Below are positions 1 through 5,315 of a stretch of DNA of 5,315 nt, piece by piece. Source of the stretch: Bacteroidetes bacterium UBA6491 (GTDB taxonomy: Bacteria > Bacteroidota > Bacteroidia > NS11-12g > UBA9320). The position numbers and the translations under genes were made by a program. Under the pieces are notes generated by a model. The model was not told the DNA's origin and did no database searches. It was given only the letters and a program-made list of their open reading frames with translations. The first letter of the stretch is position 1. The number at the start of each line of letters is the position of its first letter. The stretch is taken from assembly GCA_002436505.1 (NCBI GenBank), contig DJML01000061.1, positions 1 through 5,315 of the forward strand, written 5' to 3'.

Positions 1-196
1 CCGCTTTCCGGAATTCTTTCTCGATAAATCTTGATGCGATATGATCTCCACTATTAACGTATCCCCTTCCGTGCATTTCAGGAGAACAAAGGGTGTCTAT
101 TATCTGGCTGGCATAGGTACGGTTCTGACTAAAAGTCATTTCCGGTTTCAGCACCAGAAGCAGTAAAGTAATGACAGTGGAAACTCTTTTTATCAT
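1..196 (-). CDS. M28 family metallopeptidase, N-terminal part (cut by left edge)
   Basis: Translating the minus strand from the ATG at 196-194 gives 65 open codons running off the left edge, so only the N-terminus is visible. Residues 1-24 look like a Sec signal peptide: a basic MIKR start, a hydrophobic TVITLLLLVL core, and a likely cleavage site around TFSQ-N. The mature start (YASQIIDTLCSPEMHGRGYV, residues 28-47, then an SGDHIASRFIEKEF segment) matches the conserved opening of exported Bacteroidota M28 zinc aminopeptidase-like proteins, where a S-x-E-x-H-G-R-G motif precedes an amphipathic helix. The zinc ligands and catalytic residues lie outside the window, so activity cannot be judged. 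The expected role is hydrolysis of peptides outside the cytoplasm. It starts 33 bases after the glycosyltransferase stop and may have its own promoter (201-208). The family call relies on recognising this N-terminal motif only. Confidence 0.75.
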   Translation of the reverse strand, partial: MIKRVSTVITLLLLVLKPEMTFSQNRTYASQIIDTLCSPEMHGRGYVNSGDHIASRFIEKEFRKA

Positions 197-200
197 GCCG

Positions 201-208
201 TGAAGATA
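201..208 (-). promoter_or_regulatory. Possible Bacteroidota -7 box before the M28 gene
   Basis: The minus strand reads TATCTTCA, six of eight positions matching the Bacteroidota -7 consensus TAnnTTTG. It ends four bases before the ATG at 196. No TTTG-type -33 box is visible 19-21 bases upstream. If real, transcription would begin at or almost at the start codon. A very similar box has the same spacing ahead of the dehydrogenase gene. The evidence is weak, because a hexamer match in AT-rich DNA can arise by chance. Confidence 0.25.
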
Positions 209-229
209 CAATTCTATGTGTTGATGGGG

Positions 230-2179
230 TCAGAACCCGAACAATCCGCTCAGGAGCAACGAAATATCCTGTTCGGCCGTATAATTCCTGGCATAAAGGA
301 AGTTCAACCTTGAGATCGTGCTTTCAGGAATATTTACATCCTTCTGGCCGGAAACGGGATCAAAAATCCCTTCTTTGATCACCGGCAGCTGGTTCACGGT
401 GCCGGCGGGATGATAACCTACCCAGGACCTTTTGCCAAGCAAAACCTTGAAGCACCTTGAAACAAGTAGTCCCTTTTCCTTTACCAAAAAGATCAATATG
501 GGGCTAAAAAGTAAGATTACAGCAGACACAATGATATCCAGCATTCGCTTTTTCCTGACGTTATAAGGGTTCTGAAGGGCAAAAGACAAGTCCTCTGAAT
601 AAAGTTCCCCTGTTGTGTTCTTTGAGTCACTTCCGATGATAAAATAGCTTTCATCAGGTACGATCTTAAAATGCACCTCATCCGTACCGATCCTGCTCAT
701 CCATGATATCATGGTGGAACTAGGGATGTCTGATGCGCAAAAAATAATATCATGGATCTTATAAATGCGAACAATTTCATCCAGGCGATCAATATCTCCC
801 AAAATATCGTCACCATGTTCATCAGTTTCCATGGAAACAAATCCTAAAAATTCGGCAGGAGTACCCGATCTGCTCATCAGGCCGTAAACCCTTTTACGTT
901 CATTTGGACCACCAACGATAATTGTATTACCGCTTTGCTTCATACCTATGTCCAGGTTCCTGTATTTTATAAAATGTCTGAGTAAGCGGAAACCGATCAT
1001 TGCAGAAGCTGCAATGACCGCTCCTAATACGATCAGAGCTCTTGAGAAACGCAGGTGGTTCGGGAGCAAACCATAAACAGCGGCAATCAGGACGGTACCG
1101 ATTATCAGGCCTCTCAGGATACGTTTAACTGAAGGAGGTTCTTCATATCCTCCGCTCAGGTATACGCAAAGGATCCACAGAAATGTATAATACGGGACAT
1201 GAATGGTCATTAACTCAGGGGGGTAACTTTCGCCACCTTTGATCCTTATTTCCCAGTAGATCTTCAGAAAATACATCCCGGGAACGATCAGTGCAACATC
1301 CATCAGCATAAGCCATGAGCGTTGTAAAAATCGATAGGCTATAGCAACACCTGCCCTCAGATAAATAGCAAGGCTGATAAGCATGTTCAGCGCTTTCTCA
1401 TATCCGCCCCTGTAATGCTTATTCGAAAAAATGATCATGGCCCGGTAAAATACCAGCACATAGTTGACCGATGCTTTCTTTGTCGATTCCCCTTTATAAT
1501 GGATGATCGATGTTTCAGGGAAATAATAATTTTTGTACCCGGCTTTTGTGATCCGGTAGCTGAGATCGATGTCCTCCCCGTACATAAAGTACTCTTCGTC
1601 CAGCATTCCGATCTCTTCAATTACTGACCTTCGGATAAACATGAAAGCGCCGGAGAGCACTTCCACTTCGCTGACTTCATTTTCGGGCAGGTACCCCAGA
1701 TGATATTTCCCAAATTTCCTGGATCTGGGGAAAAGCTTATTCAACCCGAGGATCTTGTACAATGCAACCTCAGGTGTAGGCAATCCCCGTTTTGATTCAG
1801 GCAGGAACTTGCCTTTCCCGTCAATCATTTTAACTCCCAGAGCACCGGCTTTGGGAGTTGAATCCATGAAATATATACACTTATTGAAAGTATCTTCCTG
1901 AACCAGGGTATCCGGATTAAGAAGAAGGATATATTCGCCGGCAGCCTCTCTGATGGCCAGATTATTTGCTTTCGAAAATCCCAGGTTCACGTCGCTTTCG
2001 ATAAGCCGGACATCTGGAAATTTTTCTTTAACCATTTGCTGTGACCGGTCAACAGAATCATTGTCAACAACAAATACCTCAATATCGTTGCGATCTCCAA
2101 TCGCTTTTTTAACAGACCTCAGGCATTGCTCCAGAAAGTAGCGTACATTATAATTAACGATGACAACTGAAAGTTTCAA
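230..2179 (-). CDS. GT2 glycosyltransferase fused to a degenerate polyprenyl glycosylphosphotransferase-like membrane region
   Basis: This 649-residue protein has two parts. Residues 1 to about 260 form a GT-A fold family 2 glycosyltransferase of the rhamnosyltransferase/WbbL type: SVVIVNYN at the start, VVDNDSVD (37-44), NLGFSKANN (65-73), the nucleotide-sugar/metal motif LLNPDT (86-91), and the acceptor-side GEDIDLSYR motif (201-209). Residues 265-400 contain about five hydrophobic segments, including an SGGYEEP linker. Residues 416-530 resemble the Rossmann-like (CoA_binding_3) domain of polyprenyl-phosphate hexose-1-phosphate transferases: NTIIVGG, then KIVPDESYFIIGSDS. Residues 543-566 (KKRMLDIIVSAVILLFSPIL and following) are the reentrant helix that opens the sugar transferase domain, but the catalytic middle is missing (see findings). 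It probably adds a sugar to a lipid-linked or surface glycan at the inner membrane. The start is TTG at 2179; an in-frame TAG lies four codons upstream and the next Met is residue 49, inside the fold. It follows the lipoprotein stop by 17 bases, suggesting cotranscription. Confidence 0.9.
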   Translation of the reverse strand: MKLSVVIVNYNVRYFLEQCLRSVKKAIGDRNDIEVFVVDNDSVDRSQQMVKEKFPDVRLIESDVNLGFSKANNLAIREAAGEYILLLNPDTLVQEDTFNKCIYFMDSTPKAGALGVKMIDGKGKFLPESKRGLPTPEVALYKILGLNKLFPRSRKFGKYHLGYLPENEVSEVEVLSGAFMFIRRSVIEEIGMLDEEYFMYGEDIDLSYRITKAGYKNYYFPETSIIHYKGESTKKASVNYVLVFYRAMIIFSNKHYRGGYEKALNMLISLAIYLRAGVAIAYRFLQRSWLMLMDVALIVPGMYFLKIYWEIRIKGGESYPPELMTIHVPYYTFLWILCVYLSGGYEEPPSVKRILRGLIIGTVLIAAVYGLLPNHLRFSRALIVLGAVIAASAMIGFRLLRHFIKYRNLDIGMKQSGNTIIVGGPNERKRVYGLMSRSGTPAEFLGFVSMETDEHGDDILGDIDRLDEIVRIYKIHDIIFCASDIPSSTMISWMSRIGTDEVHFKIVPDESYFIIGSDSKNTTGELYSEDLSFALQNPYNVRKKRMLDIIVSAVILLFSPILIFLVKEKGLLVSRCFKVLLGKRSWVGYHPAGTVNQLPVIKEGIFDPVSGQKDVNIPESTISRLNFLYARNYTAEQDISLLLSGLFGF

Positions 2180-2196
2180 TACCGGGATCTATGATT

Positions 2197-2658
2197 TTAA
2201 TTTCTGACGGTCAATATACTGCCATTTTGAATAATTCGGTATTGCTTTAGCTGATACCTGCTAGGGCCTTGGGTTGGAATGCCGTTATAACCGTACAGAG
2301 AACTGCAGCAAGGCGTCCAGGAAGTATCAGCGAAACCTCCACATCTTAAATTTAAGGACACGCTATCCACGAATATTTTCGAACAGGCCAGGTCAGGTTG
2401 GTAGGTGCATGTTCGTTCGAAGGCATAATATACGTCATCAAAGTTATGGATTACGACCACACCTCTGTTCCCTCCTGTTTCATAAACATATGTTCCCACG
2501 TTCTTAAGGTGAAAATACGAAGGCAGGTCCGTGTTGATGGTAATGTTTACCGGAATATCCGGAATTTCATTATATATCGGTGGTGTGTCGTCATTTCCAC
2601 AGGAAGAGACGAACAAGATGCCGCCTAAAATGAATATGGCCAGAATATTTTTAATCAT
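2197..2658 (-). CDS. Small lipoprotein with a Rieske-fold-like C-terminal domain lacking the canonical cluster ligands
   Basis: This is a 153-residue protein. I chose the ATG at 2658 rather than the longer open frame because residues 1-20 (MIKNILAIFILGGILFVSSC) are a clean type II signal peptide with lipobox VSS-C20. The acidic GNDD after the cysteine resembles surface-export signals known from Bacteroidota lipoproteins. Residues 66-153 recall small Rieske ferredoxins: VYYAFERTC-T-Y (77-86), PCCSSLYGYNG (116-126), GPSRYQLKQYRI (131-142) and a final ILTVRN strand. A normal Rieske domain has C-x-H and C-x-x-H ligand pairs. Here the first pair is C84-T-Y86 and the second aligns as T115-P-C-C118, so [2Fe-2S] binding in the usual way is unlikely. 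The six mature cysteines after the lipid anchor could form disulfides, with the anchor cysteine itself lipidated. The gene overlaps the end of the dehydrogenase gene by 8 bases, suggesting translational coupling. Its function is unknown; the lipoprotein call is firm and the Rieske relationship is by motif only. Confidence 0.82.
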   Translation of the reverse strand: MIKNILAIFILGGILFVSSCGNDDTPPIYNEIPDIPVNITINTDLPSYFHLKNVGTYVYETGGNRGVVVIHNFDDVYYAFERTCTYQPDLACSKIFVDSVSLNLRCGGFADTSWTPCCSSLYGYNGIPTQGPSRYQLKQYRIIQNGSILTVRN

Positions 2659-3490
2659 AGTTGTAAAACCCTTTCCCTGATTTACGTCCAAAATGACCGG
2701 CATCAACCTTCTGCTTCTGGATTCTGCTAGGTCGAAATTTACCGTCCTGATGGAAAAGGTCATACATTGAGGAAGTAACTGAAAAGTTGGTATCAACGCC
2801 AATGAGATCCATTAACCGGAAAGGTCCCATTTTGAAACCTGACGCTTCTAACAGCTTATCAATCCCTTCTACCGTTGAAATATTCTCTTCCAGGATCTTC
2901 AAACCTTCAACATAATAGTGCCGGGCTACACGATTAACGATAAATCCGGGTGCATCTTTCGCATGAATAGGAACTTTACTAATATCTTGCACGAAAGAAT
3001 AAGCTTTTGCCGCCACTTCCTCTGAAGTCTGCACTCCGGAAACGATTTCAACAAGTTTCATGATATGGGCAGGGTTAAAGAAATGGATACCCACGACTCG
3101 TTCCGGATTTGGCACCTGTGCTGCGATCTGCGTAATTGGTATGGATGACGTATTGGTAGCGAGAATACTTGTCTCCGGGTTTTGTCCTGCAAGTTTTTGA
3201 AACAATTCACTTTTAACCTCCAGTTTCTCAACAATTGCTTCGATAAGAAGGTCTCCCTTCAGATCTTCAAACCGGTCAGAATACTGAATGATCTTCATGA
3301 CGGATTTCTTCACCAAAGGATCGATCTTACCACGTTCGATCCCTTTGTCAAGATTCTTTTCAATTTCAATCTTTGCTTTTTGAAGCGCCGAAGCCTGAAG
3401 GTCATACAATATAACCGAATGACCCGCCATTGCACATACTTGTGCTATGCCTGACCCCATTGTACCTGCACCGATGATCACAATGTTCAT
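2651..3490 (-). CDS. hbd: 3-hydroxybutyryl-CoA dehydrogenase (3-hydroxyacyl-CoA dehydrogenase family)
   Basis: This is a full-length 279-residue cytoplasmic enzyme, close to the usual length of about 280. It interconverts 3-hydroxybutyryl-CoA and acetoacetyl-CoA with NAD(P), in butyrate/fatty-acid metabolism or phenylacetate-type degradation (PaaH relatives). The N-terminal Rossmann domain has GAGTMGSG (7-14) and Asp30 ending the second strand, the position that contacts the cofactor ribose. LIEAIVE (82-88) and NTSS (113-116) follow. The catalytic His136 lies in GIHFFNPAHIMKLVEIV (134-150), with its partner Glu148. The C-terminal helical domain begins at DAPGFIVNRV (179-188), carries MGPFRLMDLIGVDT (221-234), and ends in the typical GRKSGKGFYNYD. 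All expected active-site residues are present. The start ATG at 3490 is the family's normal N-terminus. It lies 43 bases after the EnvC-like gene and overlaps the lipoprotein gene by 8 bases. Its envelope-gene neighbours give no clue to its pathway, so the exact acyl-CoA substrate is inferred. Confidence 0.95.
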   Translation of the reverse strand: MNIVIIGAGTMGSGIAQVCAMAGHSVILYDLQASALQKAKIEIEKNLDKGIERGKIDPLVKKSVMKIIQYSDRFEDLKGDLLIEAIVEKLEVKSELFQKLAGQNPETSILATNTSSIPITQIAAQVPNPERVVGIHFFNPAHIMKLVEIVSGVQTSEEVAAKAYSFVQDISKVPIHAKDAPGFIVNRVARHYYVEGLKILEENISTVEGIDKLLEASGFKMGPFRLMDLIGVDTNFSVTSSMYDLFHQDGKFRPSRIQKQKVDAGHFGRKSGKGFYNYD

Positions 3491-3494
3491 GTTT

Positions 3495-3502
3495 CAAAGA
3501 TA
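3495..3502 (-). promoter_or_regulatory. Candidate Bacteroidota -7 box before the dehydrogenase gene
   Basis: The minus strand reads TATCTTTG, a perfect match to the Bacteroidota primary sigma factor -7 consensus TAnnTTTG, followed by AAAC and then the ATG at 3490. A transcript starting about seven bases downstream would be leaderless or nearly so. No TTTG is seen at the expected 19-21 base spacing; the nearest (3535-3538) is 32 bases upstream of the box. The box lies in the 43-base gap after the EnvC-like gene, which would make the dehydrogenase, lipoprotein and glycosyltransferase a separate transcription unit. Confidence 0.4.
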
Positions 3503-3533
3503 AATAAGGAAATGATGGTATTGCACCTTAGGA

Positions 3534-4796
3534 TCAAATTCCTTTTGCCAGCCAGCGCTCAGGATTCTGCTTTGTACTCCCCTTCCAAACTTCGAAATGC
3601 AGTTCTGTTATGCCCTGAATAGTGGTATTGACCACTCCAATGGTTTGCCCGATGGCAACTTCGTCCCCTTTGTTCACCTCAACCACGATCAGGTTCGAAT
3701 AAACGGTGAAGTACTCGCCATGTTTAACCAGCACAGTCAGTTGCATTCCGGGCACTTCAACAATAGCTGACACGACGCCTTCAAACACAGCAGTTGCTGT
3801 TGCACCTTTTGTTGATGTTATATTGATCCCATTGTTCTCTGTCTGGATGTTTGATAATTGCGGATGTGCATGCGTCCCGAATTGTTCAGAGATATATCCG
3901 TTTCCTATGGGCCAGGGAAGTCTGCCATAATTGCTCCTGAACTCTTTTGACAACTGAACATCAGGCCCTGGCAACAAGGTTTCTTCTCTCTTTCTTTTCT
4001 TTTTCCTCGCGAGCTCCTGCCTTCGTCGTTCCTCCTCCTCTTTGGCTTTCCTGATCTCCTCCTCGATCGCTTTTCTGATCGCAGCTTCAAGTTCTTTCTC
4101 AGCTTTTTGCTTTTTGATAAGATCCTGCTTGATCTCTTCCTCCTTACCCTTCAGTGCCTTCACGAGTTTCTCCATTTCCAGCTCATCCATGGCCATTACA
4201 TTCTCCTCGTCCTTGCGTTGTTTGAGAAGCATAAGTTTCTCGTTGCGGTTATCGATGAGTTTCTGGACAAGGGTTCTTTCTTCTTCTTCTGCAGCTTCAA
4301 TTAATTTCAATTGATCTTTCAGGTATTCCATCATTCGCTTCAAATATTGCTGCCGTTTGAGCATCTGATTGAAATTCGATGAGCTGAAAATAAAATTTAA
4401 ACGTGTCTGATTATTGCGCATTCGGTAGCCGTTATAGACCAGCTCTGCCGCATAGCTTTTCAGATTTGAGATGTCAGATTGAAGTGTATCGATGCGATTT
4501 GTCCTTTTTTTGATCTGCCGGTCGATCTGTTTGATCTCCTGACCAATGGATTGCACCAAACGTCTTCTGTTCCTGACCTGATTTCTTAAAGCAGAAAGGT
4601 AGGACAGGCTTTCTTTGGTCTGGTCCTGGGCCTGTTTCAGGATCTTTTGTGTGTTCGCAATATCGGCAAGTAATTTTTTACGCTTAAGTTCAAGATCCTG
4701 CTTAGCATTCTGGGCAAAAATAGAGGGGATGATCCCGACACCGGAAATAATTATCAGGGATAGAAATAGAATGGCTTTTTTATGAACCTTTCTCAT
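3534..4796 (-). CDS. EnvC-like murein hydrolase activator: coiled coil plus degenerate LytM/M23 domain
   Basis: From the ATG at 4796 this is a 420-residue exported protein. The frame is open a little further to a TTG at 4829, but MRKVHKKAILFLSLIIISGV starts a textbook signal peptide cleaved near SIFA-Q, so 4796 is preferred. Residues 31-270 are mostly coiled coil in two blocks (about 31-112 and 141-270). Between them is an LNFIFSSSNFNQMLKR segment typical of EnvC-type proteins. Residues 206-271 are very rich in Glu, Lys and Arg. The LytM domain covers about 290-415: LPWPIGNGYISEQFG, GATATAVFEGVVSAI, VLVKHGEYFTVYSNL, ELHFEVW, NPERWL. The zinc ligands of active M23 peptidases are not kept: the H-x-G-x-D region reads NNGIN (321-325), and the H-x-H reads E398-L-H400. 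As in E. coli EnvC, this points to an activator of cell-wall amidases, not an endopeptidase. It overlaps the DUF4292 gene by 17 bases, and this pairing is familiar in Bacteroidota. Confidence 0.92.
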   Translation of the reverse strand: MRKVHKKAILFLSLIIISGVGIIPSIFAQNAKQDLELKRKKLLADIANTQKILKQAQDQTKESLSYLSALRNQVRNRRRLVQSIGQEIKQIDRQIKKRTNRIDTLQSDISNLKSYAAELVYNGYRMRNNQTRLNFIFSSSNFNQMLKRQQYLKRMMEYLKDQLKLIEAAEEEERTLVQKLIDNRNEKLMLLKQRKDEENVMAMDELEMEKLVKALKGKEEEIKQDLIKKQKAEKELEAAIRKAIEEEIRKAKEEEERRRQELARKKKRKREETLLPGPDVQLSKEFRSNYGRLPWPIGNGYISEQFGTHAHPQLSNIQTENNGINITSTKGATATAVFEGVVSAIVEVPGMQLTVLVKHGEYFTVYSNLIVVEVNKGDEVAIGQTIGVVNTTIQGITELHFEVWKGSTKQNPERWLAKGI

Positions 4797-5315
4797 AATT
4801 CTTCGGAATCGAGATCGGTAATTTATCAAACTTATCTGTATTTACTGAAGTATAGTGTAAGTTGATTTCCACAATCTCATTTCCTTCGCTCGACACTTTC
4901 GCCTGCACATCATCAGGAATATTCCCGAATCCTTTGATCCGGTTATAATTCATATAGTGCATATCCAGAACATCATTGGTTGCTAAATGCTCTGTCAGGC
5001 TTCTGCTGATAAGAAACTGGGAATTTATCAGTAAGATGCTCTGCAGATAGCCGTCAACAGCCTTCAGATGCCCGTGGTACTCTGTATGGTTATTGTTACG
5101 GTAGGGAACATCCATTATCGGAGGCATGCCAATTAAAATGTTCTGTAATTGGGATAAACTCACTTCGAGTCCAAGCAAAGAATTCAGATAGGTGATGCTT
5201 TCCTGGTAATACTTTCTTTCGATCCTGTCTAGGACGATAACTGAATCCGGTGTTATCAAAGCTCTTACCGCTTCAAAACCAAAGCCACTGATAGACGCCC
5301 AGATAAAACTGTCCT
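4780..5315 (-). CDS. DUF4292 family protein, C-terminal part (cut by right edge)
   Basis: The minus-strand frame stays open to the right edge, giving 177 visible C-terminal residues and a TAA at 4782-4780. A TTG at 5259 could be taken for a start, but the 18 codons before it encode DSFIWASISGFGFEAVRA, which is the conserved DUF4292 segment, so the gene begins beyond the window. Further family features are LITPDSVIVLDRIERKYY (visible residues 19-36), LGLEVSLSQLQNILIGMPP, and the ending LPISIPKNY. DUF4292 proteins are Bacteroidota-specific and usually have a lipoprotein-type signal; from memory their fold resembles LolA/LolB-type lipoprotein carriers, which this fragment cannot test. The function is unknown. 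The 17-base overlap with the LytM activator suggests the two are made together at the envelope. Nothing in the visible part looks damaged. Confidence 0.85.
   Translation of the reverse strand, partial: DSFIWASISGFGFEAVRALITPDSVIVLDRIERKYYQESITYLNSLLGLEVSLSQLQNILIGMPPIMDVPYRNNNHTEYHGHLKAVDGYLQSILLINSQFLISRSLTEHLATNDVLDMHYMNYNRIKGFGNIPDDVQAKVSSEGNEIVEINLHYTSVNTDKFDKLPISIPKNYEKGS

Noticed and set aside
1415..1627. Plus- and minus-strand short open frames inside the glycosyltransferase gene
   Set aside because: Both overlap the well-supported GT2 acceptor motif region, and neither encodes a recognisable domain or signal peptide.
2659..2802. Longer N-terminus for the lipoprotein, extending the open frame to 2802
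   Set aside because: It would lie wholly inside the dehydrogenase gene and would bury a clear lipoprotein signal peptide in the middle of the protein; the ATG at 2658 explains the lipobox.
3503..3540. Possible terminator hairpin after the EnvC-like gene
   Set aside because: Only a 4-base AGGA/TCCT stem can be drawn and no T-run follows, so it is not an intrinsic terminator.
3905..4090. Minus-strand Arg/Lys-rich open frame in a second frame
   Set aside because: An alternate-frame shadow of the charged helix in the EnvC-like gene; the biased codons keep the other frame open.
4275..4295. Short CTT/TTC repeat
   Set aside because: It is a run of Glu codons on the coding strand within the coiled coil, not an independent repeat element.
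4042..4314. Plus-strand open frames rich in Ser, Phe and Leu
   Set aside because: They are the antisense of the Glu/Lys-rich coiled coil, which suppresses stop codons on the other strand; no start signal or recognisable family.
4797..4829. Upstream TTG start for the EnvC-like gene
   Set aside because: The ATG at 4796 gives a standard signal peptide; the extra 11 residues would lengthen the overlap with DUF4292 to 50 bases and use a rarer start codon.
5257..5259. TTG at 5259 as the start of the DUF4292 protein
   Set aside because: The frame stays open upstream to the window edge and encodes conserved DUF4292 sequence, so the gene is truncated by the window and does not start here.

Overview
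The window looks like chromosomal DNA from a member of the Bacteroidota, probably a free-living or anaerobic Bacteroidales/Cytophaga-type lineage. This rests on the gene families present: a DUF4292 protein next to an EnvC-like coiled-coil/LytM protein, a short Rieske-fold-like lipoprotein, a glycosyltransferase fused to a glycosylphosphotransferase-like membrane region, and an M28 peptidase starting with the SPEMHGRGY segment. Two copies of a TATCTT box just ahead of start codons also fit. The assignment comes from recognising protein families, not from a database search.

All six genes lie on the minus strand, so transcription runs from high to low coordinates. In that order they are: the C-terminal part of a DUF4292 protein (cut by the right edge), an EnvC-like murein hydrolase activator, a 3-hydroxybutyryl-CoA dehydrogenase, a small lipoprotein, a 649-residue glycosyltransferase/pseudo-glycosylphosphotransferase, and the N-terminal 65 codons of an exported M28 peptidase (cut by the left edge). 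Spacing is tight: a 17-base overlap, a 43-base gap, an 8-base overlap, a 17-base gap and a 33-base gap. There is no gene-free stretch over 45 bases, and I see no intrinsic terminator, RNA gene, mobile element or CRISPR array.

Most genes concern the cell envelope: DUF4292 plus the LytM activator (cell-wall remodelling or division), the lipoprotein, the glycosyltransferase (surface polysaccharide) and the exported peptidase. The dehydrogenase is the metabolic outlier. The 43-base and 33-base gaps each hold a TATCTT box four bases before an ATG, so the block may be three transcription units: DUF4292-envC; hbd-lipoprotein-glycosyltransferase; M28.

I do not see a complete new defence or mobile system. 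The notable theme is that three of the six proteins keep a known fold while lacking its canonical active-site or ligand residues: the LytM domain, the Rieske-like domain and the sugar-transferase tail of the glycosyltransferase. The last is the most worth following up.
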